Of a stretch of DNA of 18,927 nucleotides, positions 1 to 7,389 are shown piece after piece. This DNA comes from Deltaproteobacteria bacterium (lineage in GTDB: Bacteria > JAEEML01). Position 1 is the stretch's first letter. Every line of letters begins with the position of its first letter. A program made the translations under genes and the position numbers. The stretch covers positions 1-18,927 of the forward strand of contig JAEEML010000052.1 of the NCBI GenBank assembly GCA_016283195.1. Direction: 5' to 3'. The notes under the pieces are model-generated. The model was not told where the DNA came from and searched no databases. It saw only the letters and a list, made by a program, of their open reading frames with translations.

Positions 1-2
1 CA

Positions 3-140
3 ACTGGGCAACGTTGTGGGCCAACCGGTTATTGCGAAATCGATTACACTGGGAATTGTAGCACAAGTAGTCAGTGTGTAAGCCGCTGCTGTAGTCATGT
101 TTGTTTGACACCAATACAAAATACTTGTTCTAATCCGTAG
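3..140 (+). CDS. C-terminal fragment of a Cys-rich secreted-type protein (5' end outside window)
   Basis: Frame 3 is open from the window edge to a TAG at 138-140 and gives 45 residues with nine cysteines (for example the runs RCGPTGYC, SQCVSRCCSHVC and NTCSNP). The other two plus frames have no such composition. The Cys/Gly/Ser/Thr-rich, disulfide-type pattern resembles the Cys-rich repeats common in secreted and lipoprotein families of myxobacteria, and is similar in style to the lipoprotein at the other end of the window. No domain can be named and no function is claimed. The coding frame is supported by composition only. Confidence 0.6.
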   Translation, partial: TGQRCGPTGYCEIDYTGNCSTSSQCVSRCCSHVCLTPIQNTCSNP

Positions 141-529
141 TATTCTGCTGCAAAGTAAACTCCCACGCTTTTTTGACTCATCCATTTTCTCACAATTAAA
201 TACATTAGCCCGCTAAATAGTATCCCACAGAGTTCACAAATTTTCCTACCATAGTCTAACAGAAATCCGGACTATATTTAGGGCTGCTGCTTAAAAACAG
301 CATAGTGCCGACCATGTGTGTCTTATTAATAAGATGATGAGCTAAACTTTTCTTCTTCAGCTTTTAAACTAATTAGAATTCTGAGATTTTTTCTTGCTGT
401 TTTGCCATTTTTTCGCCAACAAAAAAACAACTCTTTGATTTTAAAGTAATATCTATTCACAAAGGCTTGCTTAAATGGGCTTAGGTAAGCGCTTGGAGCT
501 CTGCCAGAGAAAGGCCAGTATCGTAAAGA
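141..529. other. AT-rich convergent intergenic spacer, no gene seen
   Basis: About 390 bases lie between two genes that point toward each other. No reading frame with a ribosome binding site or protein-like composition was found on either strand. It contains a 14-base perfect palindrome (321-334), a weak 6-bp inverted repeat (251-256 with 270-275, 13-base loop) and scattered T or A runs. None of these forms a GC-rich stem followed by a U-tract, so I could not assign an intrinsic terminator to either flanking gene. Confidence 0.6.
321..334. repeat. 14-base perfect palindrome TCTTATTAATAAGA
   Basis: The sequence equals its own reverse complement over 14 bases, with no spacer. It sits in the middle of the convergent AT-rich spacer. 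A palindrome of this kind can be a dimeric protein-binding site. It is too AT-rich and lacks a loop, so it is a poor RNA terminator. Chance occurrence in AT-rich DNA is possible. Confidence 0.4.
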
Positions 530-2539
530 CTACATTTTTTGTTTCGCCCGCCACCTGAGCCCCAGCAGCAAGAAGAGCCCTAAAAACATCCACAGCGCCC
601 CGCTCGCCTGCCCGGCGGCAGAAGCATTGCAGTGACAACCGCCCTCCGGCACAGTGGGCTGAGCTTCCGCATCATCTGCCGGGTCTTTTCCCGGCCGGCA
701 AACATAGCCATCGCAGAAAAAGCCCTCATCGCACATATTGTTCAAAATACAATAACCATCTATACAAGTGCCGCCGCGGCAGGTATCGCCATAGCAGGGA
801 GAGACACAGCGGCCACAACGACAACTGCCCTCATCCATACAAACAACATTGTTATCTGTGATGCCGTCGCAGTTATTATCGAGACCATCGCAAAATTCTT
901 CAATCGGGCCGATATTGCCTTTGCAACCGGTCCAATAACCATGTTCACAGGTTTGTGTTCCGCTTTCGCAAGTGCCCTGATTGCTGCCGCAGGCAATCTC
1001 TTTGCCTTCAATACATTCGCAATATTCATCAACTTGGCCATCGCAGTCGTTATCCAGGCCGTCACAGGGGTCGTCTTCTTCACCGTAAACAGCGCCGACA
1101 CATTCGCCCCAGGTGCCGTTTTGGCAAGTCTGCGTGCCCATTTTGCAAATACCGACACTACTCTGTCCGCAGGGGGAAGTGGTACCATTGACACATTTGC
1201 AATCTTCATCGGTATAGCCGTCACAATCTTCATCTTCGCGGCCATCGCATACTTCGGGAATGGGAGTAACAGCGTTTTCACACTCACCCCAGGTTCCGTC
1301 GCTTTTACAGCGCTGAGTGCCAGGTTTACAGCGCCCTTTATCCAGGCCGCACTTTTGCTCTGTACCGGGGGTGCAATCACAATTTTCATCAATCTGGCCA
1401 TTGCAATCGTTATCCTGACCATCACAAACTTCGGCACTCACCGGCACTTCGCATTCTCCCCAGTGACCGTTATTACACTTTTCAACACCAACACCGCAGC
1501 TGGTGGTACAAGTACGCGAAAGGCCGTCATCTACCTGACCGTTGCAATCATTATCATGGCCGTCACATATTTCGGCGCTCACCGGCACTTCGCATTCACC
1601 ATAGTTGCCGTTAATGCAGCGCTTTATCCCGGATCCGCAATCCGTTGCACAAGCTATATTAATGCCGTCATCCACCTGGCCATTGCAATCATTATCCAGG
1701 CCATCACAAACTTCGGAAGTGGTTATTTGAGTAATAGCGGCCAGAGCCCTTTGCAAGGCCGCTTTATCGGCCGCGTTATAATAACAATCGCCCGCTGCCC
1801 CGTCGGCACAGCCATCCTTGTTCGTGCCACCGGCCACAGCCATTTGGTCGAGAGTTGTTTTATCCACCCCGTCACCAAAACCTACTACGAAAGTATTAAT
1901 GCCTTTCTTCTTTAAATCCCCAACCAATCTCACCAAATCACTGCGATTTTCAGCCAGCTCTTCAGGCACAAAATAATTAGCAGTGCCATATCCCTGGCCG
2001 CTGTTGCAATCCGGCTCGTCATCGTAATCGCCGCCATTGCAACAATCCTGAATACCATCGGTGATGAGAATAATATAATTACGCCGCTCTAAATCTTCAA
2101 GCGCCGTTATCTCCGCCGCATTATTTAAAGCTTGATACATAGGGGTATCGTAATCACTCCGCGGGCCGCCAAAAAAATTGGCTTCACCCGGCGTAAGATA
2201 TGAGGAAATAGCCATACTGCTCCCAAGGCCTAAATCAACAGCTAACAGAGTATCTACAGAACAATATACTTTTACCGTTTCCGGCGCCGGAGAAGGAAAA
2301 ACTTTGAGGCCGTAACGAATTTTGTCATCGCTGGCCGTCACCACCGCTTTAATGGCATCAACCGCCTGGTTATATTTACTGCCGGCCGTTGAAGCTTTGC
2401 CCATACTGCCGGAAATATCAAATAAAATAAGGACATTAGGGCTTGCACAATTAGCACTTTCAGCCACACTTTTCCGCAAGTCGGCAAAAGTTGTCAGGAG
2501 AACGGCCGCACACACCAGCAATGAAAATCTGCTTTTCAT
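530..2539 (-). CDS. Secreted VWA-domain protein with six MopE-like modules and a MYXO-CTERM-type sorting tail
   Basis: The 669-residue protein starts with a signal peptide (hydrophobic stretch about residues 6-19). A von Willebrand A domain follows (about 33-272) with an intact metal-ion-dependent adhesion site: DISGS at 41-45, a Thr at 132 and TDG at 160-162. Residues 277-564 carry six modules of the type CDGxDNDCNGQxD, the MopE-like metal-binding signature. They alternate with Cys-rich linkers of the type CGxG..C..G.WGEC. A further Cys-rich stretch spans 567-615. Residues 634-669 have GCHC, then a hydrophobic helix, then Arg/Lys residues at the extreme end, as in MYXO-CTERM tails processed by myxosortases. 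The expected location is the cell envelope or surface. The start has GAGGAG just upstream, overlapping the stop of the PP-loop gene, so the two are co-transcribed. Ligand and role are unknown; adhesion or metal/Ca binding is inferred from the domains. Confidence 0.9.
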   Translation of the reverse strand: MKSRFSLLVCAAVLLTTFADLRKSVAESANCASPNVLILFDISGSMGKASTAGSKYNQAVDAIKAVVTASDDKIRYGLKVFPSPAPETVKVYCSVDTLLAVDLGLGSSMAISSYLTPGEANFFGGPRSDYDTPMYQALNNAAEITALEDLERRNYIILITDGIQDCCNGGDYDDEPDCNSGQGYGTANYFVPEELAENRSDLVRLVGDLKKKGINTFVVGFGDGVDKTTLDQMAVAGGTNKDGCADGAAGDCYYNAADKAALQRALAAITQITTSEVCDGLDNDCNGQVDDGINIACATDCGSGIKRCINGNYGECEVPVSAEICDGHDNDCNGQVDDGLSRTCTTSCGVGVEKCNNGHWGECEVPVSAEVCDGQDNDCNGQIDENCDCTPGTEQKCGLDKGRCKPGTQRCKSDGTWGECENAVTPIPEVCDGREDEDCDGYTDEDCKCVNGTTSPCGQSSVGICKMGTQTCQNGTWGECVGAVYGEEDDPCDGLDNDCDGQVDEYCECIEGKEIACGSNQGTCESGTQTCEHGYWTGCKGNIGPIEEFCDGLDNNCDGITDNNVVCMDEGSCRCGRCVSPCYGDTCRGGTCIDGYCILNNMCDEGFFCDGYVCRPGKDPADDAEAQPTVPEGGCHCNASAAGQASGALWMFLGLFLLLGLRWRAKQKM
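848..1711 (-). repeat. Tandem MopE-like coding repeats (six modules)
   Basis: This is a coding repeat block inside the VWA protein (residues 277-564). Module cores begin near residues 277, 324, 370, 429, 491 and 549, so the period is about 46-47 residues for the first pair of steps and about 58-62 for the rest. Near-identical DNA is visible at about 1434-1460 and 1572-1598 on the plus strand (the segment containing CACCGGCACTTCGCATTC). This indicates a recent duplication of neighbouring modules. Each core has two cysteines and several Asp/Asn, suited to binding a divalent metal. Confidence 0.85.
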
Positions 2540-2548
2540 AACTCCTCC

Positions 2549-3547
2549 TCAGCGGTATAGGTCAAGATCACTGTTCTCAAGCGGCAAAGCCGCCACATAT
2601 TCTACACTTTTTCCGCTTCTAAGCTCAACAGAAAGTTCTTCTTTACTCCCCGGCTCACCATAGCGAACCACAATAGCAGCCGCCAGTTTTTTCAAAGTCT
2701 CATCAGCCGGTCCTTCCAAAATAGCCAATGGTCCAGGGCGCTCTTCCGCCAGCTGTAATATTATATCATCACTCTCAGCTAACTGTTCTAATTTATTATT
2801 ATCTTTTTCATCACGGCCCACTACCAGGCGCACTTTTTCGGAAAGGAAAAACTGCCGGCCCACCTTGAGTTTTTCAATACTGGCACGTTCCGGGTGCGGA
2901 TAAATGCGCATCAGCGCGCGCATCCGGCGGGCAAATTCCGGCTCGGTTAAAAGACAGCCGCCGGCAGGACTCGGATAATCTGTAAGCCCATATTCCGCGG
3001 CGAGAGCCATTTGCGGCTTACGCGAGCGGCCGCTTAAAGCCAGGAGTTTTTCTCTATCCACCAGCCCTTCCCGCTCCATAGCCGTTTCCGGCAAAAGTTT
3101 GGCCGAAAGAGGACGCAATATTTTTTCGCTTATCCCCGATGATTTAGCCACCACGCCAAGAGAGACCAAATTTTGCGACATCGGCCGCTGGCCCAATACT
3201 TCACCGGAAGCTAAAAAATCGGCCTCAAGTTCCGACAAAAGCTCACCGGCCCGGCGAAACATCATGGCATGACAATCGATACAGGGATTCAAATTTTTGC
3301 CTAAACCGTGCGGCGGATTTTTTACAAGCGCCATAATCTCATCATGCACATCGACAACTTTAATGGCTATTCCCAGAGCACCAGCCGCTTTTTTGGCTCT
3401 TTCCGCGCCGTAAAAGGCACTGGTAAAAGCCAAAGCAATAACCTCAATACCTTGATTTAACAAAACTTTCGCTGCAAGCTGGCTATCAAGTCCGCCGGAC
3501 ATCAATACCAGAGCCCGCACTTTTTTCTCTTTTTTTTCCTTTTCCAA
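2549..3547 (-). CDS. PP-loop tRNA-thiolation-type enzyme (ThiI/MnmA-like) with C-terminal NFACT-R/DUF814-like domain
   Basis: The N-terminal half is an ATP-pyrophosphatase (PP-loop) fold with SGGLDS at residues 17-22, as in ThiI, MnmA and related enzymes that adenylate a tRNA uridine before sulfur insertion. A CIDC pair (88-91) and a lone Cys in SPAGGC (198) are candidate sulfur-handling residues. From about 225 to 332 the sequence (VGRxEKDNxxLEQL, GPLAILEG) resembles the NFACT-R/DUF814 RNA-binding domain found fused to such PP-loops. The frame stays open to a GTG at 3589, but I chose TTG at 3547. It has GGGAGG five bases upstream, whereas the GTG has no clear ribosome binding site and would lie inside the regulatory palindrome at 3576-3589. 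The gene is followed after 9 bases by the VWA gene. The exact tRNA product cannot be read from sequence. Confidence 0.8.
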   Translation of the reverse strand: MEKEKKEKKVRALVLMSGGLDSQLAAKVLLNQGIEVIALAFTSAFYGAERAKKAAGALGIAIKVVDVHDEIMALVKNPPHGLGKNLNPCIDCHAMMFRRAGELLSELEADFLASGEVLGQRPMSQNLVSLGVVAKSSGISEKILRPLSAKLLPETAMEREGLVDREKLLALSGRSRKPQMALAAEYGLTDYPSPAGGCLLTEPEFARRMRALMRIYPHPERASIEKLKVGRQFFLSEKVRLVVGRDEKDNNKLEQLAESDDIILQLAEERPGPLAILEGPADETLKKLAAAIVVRYGEPGSKEELSVELRSGKSVEYVAALPLENSDLDLYR

Positions 3548-3575
3548 TTCGGCCTCCCAAAAAATTAGCGAATTA

Positions 3576-3616
3576 GTGACAGAGGTCACCGTATTAACTC
3601 AAAAAATAGTTATAAT
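3576..3616 (+). promoter_or_regulatory. CRP/FNR-type palindrome with TATAAT -10 box (class II-like activator promoter)
   Basis: Positions 3576-3589 read GTGACAGAGGTCAC, a perfect 5-bp inverted repeat with a 4-base centre; it fits the CRP half-site layout GTGA-N6-TCAC. A perfect TATAAT lies at 3611-3616 with no recognisable TTGACA at the expected -35. A start about 7 bases after the -10 box would be near 3623, so the palindrome centre (3582.5) falls at about -41, the class II CRP position that replaces the -35 element. It would drive the TPR/barrel gene. It also lies just upstream of the divergent PP-loop gene. The regulator itself is not in the window. Confidence 0.6.
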
Positions 3617-3693
3617 GTTATTAGTCTTGTTTTGCAGCAAGATTTTTGGTAGAGCAGGAAGCAGCGCTTATACTTTGGAGGAATAAGCAAGCA

Positions 3694-5373
3694 ATGAAAA
3701 GAGAAAAAACTTTTGTTCTACTAGCTTCCATTCTACTACTTGCCCCAATTGCCAAGGCCGACGAAGCGGCCGCGGAAGCCGATGCTTCCACAGATGTAGT
3801 AGCTAACAATCAGAGAGTCCAAACACAAGGCGGCCAGGAAATGAGTGAATCAGCTGCCGCCAGTTTGGCCAATGCTTCGGATTTACGCTCGGCTGCCGAT
3901 TCCAAAAAACTGGAGCAGCTGGATTTCTCACTGGCCATGGCCACCATCGCTCTGCGGCGCGGTAATATTCCGGAAGCCAAAAAGCAAGTGGAATACGGTC
4001 TCACTTTTGCCGATGACAATTCTCAACTTTGGTACCTCTCCGGCCTCGTTAGAAGTGCCGAAGAAAATTGGGAAAACGCTGTAGAATCATTCAAAAAAGC
4101 CAAAGATCTCGACAGCGCGCGGGATGTTTCTTTTGAGCTGGCCAATGCCTATTATCACCTGGGTAAACTGGCCGAAGCCGGTGAAGCCTTAAATGATTGT
4201 CACACCGTAAATTGTAATATGTTGCATGGCTTTATTGCTCTGGATGCCGAAGAATACAGCGAAGCTGTTACTTATTTTGATAAAAGCGCCGATGCCGCTT
4301 CCGATTCTCAACCGGAAGCTACTCTGCCGGCTGTTTATTACAGTGCGGCCACCAAATTGGCTATGGGCTCCTTCAAAGAGGCCCGGGCGACACTCAATAA
4401 AAGCTATGCTCTTTCTAAAAAGCACGCTCCTTGGGCTATTTTATATGCCGGCTTAAAAAGAAATTTACAATTATTTAATTTTTATGGTGCTTTAGGTTTT
4501 CACTTCGACAGCAATATCAACCGCATCAGCGATGTAACCATCGAGCAATTGAAACTGGCCGGCAAAAGTAATATGGCCGACTTGCGCTTTGATATACAAC
4601 TGGCCGGGAATTTCCGCTATTTCTTCACCAATAATCTGCGCATGAATTTAAATATCGGCTTTAACCAACAGCTCTATTTGCTGGAAGGGCCTGATACTCG
4701 CGCCTTCAACATGACCAGCATTCAAGGCGGCCTCTCACTCGCTTACGGCTGGGGCAAAAGGCCAACTTTAAATTATGTCTCTCTTTCTTATAACATAGTT
4801 CCTATGTGGGTTTTGGGCGAAGCGCATAAATACGATGTCGGCCTGGATTTCTTTGCTTTGGCCCAAGAATTGGGGCCAACTGTCAATCTTACTCTGGGCA
4901 AAGGCACATTGAATGCCGGCTATAAGCTGCTCATCGACCATTACGACGATACAGCCCTCGTGCCCGGCGTACAAAAAGATGCCCGCAACGACTTTATCAA
5001 TCGCCTTCATGCCAGTTATATGCACCGCGTAGTAAGCTCTTTAAGTTTGGGCGGCGCTCTTAACAGCGGCTATGCCAATGCTAAAAGCGATGAATTCGAT
5101 CGCGGTTTCTTCGGCGCTAATTTCCGCTTAGTGTGGGCTCCCACCTATCGTGGCACCATCGGCGCGGACATCGGTTACAGCCTTAATAAATACGCTCGGA
5201 GCAGCATGGACCGTTTGGATAATCAACTCAATGTTTCGGTACAACTCGCTAGCTTGCTCAATCGCTTTATGAATATGGGCATTGATGTAATGTACACCCA
5301 CCGCTGGTCAACGGTGGATATTTATGAATATGACCGTATTTTAGTAGGCTTTAACGTAGCGTGGACTTTATAA
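3694..5373 (+). CDS. Outer-membrane protein: N-terminal TPR domain plus C-terminal beta-barrel
   Basis: The 559-residue protein begins with a signal peptide (MKREKTF then a Leu/Ile/Ala core, cleavage probably after AKA, residues 20-22). Residues about 72-255 are helical TPR repeats (for example LALRRGNIPEAKKQVEYGL-like helices, and YYHLGKLAEAGEAL at 153-166). From about 262 to the end the pattern switches to alternating hydrophobic/polar strands (YGALGFHFDSNINRISD, then ILVGFNVAWTL at the end), as in a beta-barrel. TPR-plus-barrel architecture is shared with Slam/DUF560-type surface-lipoprotein assembly factors and other uncharacterised outer-membrane proteins; the family cannot be fixed here. 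I chose ATG 3694 because GGAGG precedes it (12 bases, rather long). The upstream in-frame TTG at 3646 lacks a site. The FecR-domain gene follows after 16 bases. Confidence 0.8.
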   Translation: MKREKTFVLLASILLLAPIAKADEAAAEADASTDVVANNQRVQTQGGQEMSESAAASLANASDLRSAADSKKLEQLDFSLAMATIALRRGNIPEAKKQVEYGLTFADDNSQLWYLSGLVRSAEENWENAVESFKKAKDLDSARDVSFELANAYYHLGKLAEAGEALNDCHTVNCNMLHGFIALDAEEYSEAVTYFDKSADAASDSQPEATLPAVYYSAATKLAMGSFKEARATLNKSYALSKKHAPWAILYAGLKRNLQLFNFYGALGFHFDSNINRISDVTIEQLKLAGKSNMADLRFDIQLAGNFRYFFTNNLRMNLNIGFNQQLYLLEGPDTRAFNMTSIQGGLSLAYGWGKRPTLNYVSLSYNIVPMWVLGEAHKYDVGLDFFALAQELGPTVNLTLGKGTLNAGYKLLIDHYDDTALVPGVQKDARNDFINRLHASYMHRVVSSLSLGGALNSGYANAKSDEFDRGFFGANFRLVWAPTYRGTIGADIGYSLNKYARSSMDRLDNQLNVSVQLASLLNRFMNMGIDVMYTHRWSTVDIYEYDRILVGFNVAWTL

Positions 5374-5389
5374 CGCGAAGGAGGTTTTT

Positions 5390-6163
5390 ATGAACGCTCT
5401 ATTTTTATCATGTGCGCTGGTTGCCGCTTCTCTCGGCCTAACTTCCGAAGTAGTGGAATTGCAAGGGACTGTCACCGTTACTCGCGGCGAAAAAGAAGTT
5501 GCCGCCGTTATCGGTATGCAGCTGAACACCGGCGATATTGTAGCCACGCAAAAAGATAGCCGCATCGCCTTTATGATGCCGGGCAATTCTCTGGTAACTC
5601 TCGGCAGCAACAGTCGTTTGCAAATCACCGAAAGCAAAGAAGAAAAAGATAGTTTTAAATCAGCTGTCAGCCTCTTTAAAGGGCGTCTGCGCAGCTTGGT
5701 AGGCGGCATTTTTGGCCGCAAAGTGGCTTTTGACGCCAAAACTCCCAATGCTGTTGCCGGTGTGCGCGGTACTTACATCATGGCCGAAGTCGGCGAAAAC
5801 GGTGCACCCGATAATTTCTATTCGATTAACGGCAATCTGGAAGTAATCGGCAATAACGGCGCCAGTATGCTCCTCACTTCCGGCCAGGGCATTGCCGTTT
5901 CACCTACCGGCTTCGGCGATCGCCTAACTCTTAATGACAACCAATTTTCGCAAATAAATGGCGATACTCAAGTGAATATCACCATACCTCAAGCTACTTT
6001 AGCGGCCACAGTAAATAAAGATATCAATAATCCGGCAACTAAAGTTCAGGTTCACGAGACTGCCACTAATAACAATGCCGCCAATAATGATCCGCTTGAA
6101 GACGCTGGCAACACGGTAACTGCTAAACCGGATAAACTCGATATTCACATTACATTGAACTAA
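5390..6163 (+). CDS. Secreted FecR-domain protein
   Basis: The 257-residue protein has a short signal peptide (MNALFLSCALVAASLG) and a FecR domain at about residues 20-135. Visible signature parts are LNTGDIVAT, the SRIAFMMPGNSLVTL stretch and KTPNAVAGVRGTY (117-129). The rest is a beta-rich tail ending in an Asn/Ala-rich segment. There is no sigma factor nearby and no cytoplasmic anti-sigma N-terminus, so it is a stand-alone periplasmic or envelope FecR domain rather than an iron-transport regulator. AAGGAGG lies 5 bases before the ATG, the best ribosome binding site of this operon. Pairing with a TPR/barrel protein suggests a shared envelope complex; this is inference. Confidence 0.85.
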   Translation: MNALFLSCALVAASLGLTSEVVELQGTVTVTRGEKEVAAVIGMQLNTGDIVATQKDSRIAFMMPGNSLVTLGSNSRLQITESKEEKDSFKSAVSLFKGRLRSLVGGIFGRKVAFDAKTPNAVAGVRGTYIMAEVGENGAPDNFYSINGNLEVIGNNGASMLLTSGQGIAVSPTGFGDRLTLNDNQFSQINGDTQVNITIPQATLAATVNKDINNPATKVQVHETATNNNAANNDPLEDAGNTVTAKPDKLDIHITLN

Positions 6164-6198
6164 AGCGCGTTTGCTCTCACACTCAATTCTCCAAAAAA

Positions 6199-6756
6199 AT
6201 GAATATTTACACCAAAAAAGGCGATAGTGGTTTTACGGTTCTCGCCGGCGGGCAAAAAGTAGCTAAAAATTCTTGCTTGGTGGTAGCATACGGCGCTCTC
6301 GATGAAGTAAGCGCTCACCTGGCGAAGTGCCGCTATTTGGCCAAAGAGGACAAATTGCGCGAACTGCTCACTTATCTATTGCACAAGCTGGCTAATTGCG
6401 CTGCCCTTGCCGCCGGCTATCAGGATGAACAGAAGTGCCCGCTAAATGAAGCCGATGTAACTTATTTGGAAAAAGCCATAGACAGCTATAGCGCAAAAAC
6501 TCCACCCATTAACCATATTCTCGTGCCCGGCGGCTCAGAACTGGCTATCGAACTCAATCTGGCCCGCGCTGTTGTACGGCGCAGTGAGCTCTTGCTCTGG
6601 CAAGCACAAAACACGGAGGCTAAAATTCCACATTTCTTGCTTTGTTACATAAATAGATTATCGGATTTATTATTTATTTTAATGAATTATGTAAATAATG
6701 AAGATGGCGTATTAGCCGAAACCTGGGCTCCTTCTTTAGCGGCTCCTATGCTTTGA
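6199..6756 (+). CDS. pduO: ATP:cob(I)alamin adenosyltransferase, PduO type
   Basis: The enzyme transfers the adenosyl group of ATP to cob(I)alamin to make coenzyme B12. The 185-residue protein has the PduO-family hallmarks: IYTKKGDSGFT at the N-terminus (3-13, ATP-binding loop), YGALDEVSAHL (31-41), LVPGGSELA (108-116), AVVRRSE (124-130) and INRLSDLLFILMNY (151-164). The length is that of the compact family form. No Shine-Dalgarno sequence is visible before ATG 6199, 35 bases after the FecR gene, so translation may depend on read-through from upstream. Its last 70 bases overlap the 3' end of the opposing deoxynucleoside kinase gene. Confidence 0.9.
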   Translation: MNIYTKKGDSGFTVLAGGQKVAKNSCLVVAYGALDEVSAHLAKCRYLAKEDKLRELLTYLLHKLANCAALAAGYQDEQKCPLNEADVTYLEKAIDSYSAKTPPINHILVPGGSELAIELNLARAVVRRSELLLWQAQNTEAKIPHFLLCYINRLSDLLFILMNYVNNEDGVLAETWAPSLAAPML

Positions 6757-7388
6757 TTTCCTCTGACAGCCGACAAAACCTGCTCCATTACCGAAGCTCT
6801 ATCTTCCAAGTTGGAGACAATATCTATATGCGTTGTATCTATTTTAAGCACCGGTACGCTGTCAAAATGGGCAAAAAACTGCTGATATGCAGTGGATAAA
6901 GTAGATAAATAATCAGGTTCTATTGATTGTTCGTATTCACGGCCACGCTTTTTGATGCGCGAAAGCAACACTTCCAAAGGCGCAGTGAGATAAACAACCA
7001 AATCCGGCCTCGTGAGGCGCGGCGACATAATATCAAAAATGCGATCGTAAAGCATAAGCTCATCGCCATCTAAATTGATGCAGGCAAAAATGCGATCTTT
7101 ATTAAAAAGATAATCGGAAACAATGTTTTGCTCAAAAAGGTCCTGCTGACGAATGCTTTGTTGCTGTTTAAAACGGCAGAGGAGAAAAAAGAGCTGCGTT
7201 TGAAAGGCCACACTCTTGCGATCTTCATAAAAGCGGCGCAAAAAGGGGTTTTCTTCAAATTGCTCATACACAGTGCGAGCATGAAGGTGTTCGGCCAAAA
7301 GATTAGTCAGAGTGGTTTTGCCAACACCAATCGGCCCTTCCATGGCAATATACATCGGTCTCTTGGAAACTAAAGAATCTTCGCTCAT
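6687..7388 (-). CDS. Deoxynucleoside kinase (deoxyadenosine/deoxycytidine/deoxyguanosine kinase family)
   Basis: The family phosphorylates deoxynucleosides from salvage, using ATP. From the ATG at 7388 the protein is 233 residues: MYIAMEGPIGVGKTT (12-26, P-loop), the family segment SDYLFNKDRIFA (91-102), LYDRIF (113-118), VVYLTAPLEVLL (131-142) and the Arg-rich lid RIKKRGREYE (144-153). Substrate preference cannot be read. Three in-frame ATGs exist: 7412 (overlaps the upstream gene by 23 bases), 7388 (one base after the upstream stop) and 7355 (closest to the family's usual start). None has a strong ribosome site; I favour 7388 by coupling. The C-terminal tail of about 20 residues beyond the family core is the part that overlaps the adenosyltransferase gene. 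Confidence 0.87.
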   Translation of the reverse strand: MSEDSLVSKRPMYIAMEGPIGVGKTTLTNLLAEHLHARTVYEQFEENPFLRRFYEDRKSVAFQTQLFFLLCRFKQQQSIRQQDLFEQNIVSDYLFNKDRIFACINLDGDELMLYDRIFDIMSPRLTRPDLVVYLTAPLEVLLSRIKKRGREYEQSIEPDYLSTLSTAYQQFFAHFDSVPVLKIDTTHIDIVSNLEDRASVMEQVLSAVRGNQSIGAAKEGAQVSANTPSSLFT

Positions 7389-7389
7389 T

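Noticed and set aside
251-275. ATAGTC ... GACTAT inverted repeat as a terminator for the left-edge gene
   Set aside because: Only six base pairs, AT-rich, 13-base loop and no U-tract; more than 100 bases after the stop codon.
760-1437. 225-residue minus-strand frame inside the VWA gene
   Set aside because: It is a shifted frame of the Cys/Asp repeat region; no plausible domain, and the real frame has signal peptide, MIDAS and sorting tail.
848-1711. Possible CRISPR-like direct repeats
   Set aside because: The repeats are in frame, code for MopE-like modules, vary in length (about 46-62 residues) and are imperfect. They are protein repeats, not a spacer array.
632-1915. 427-residue plus-strand open frame
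   Set aside because: It lies entirely antisense to the VWA/MopE gene, has an Ile/Ala/Thr-rich composition produced by the reverse complement of repeated CDGxDNDC codons, and has no ribosome site.
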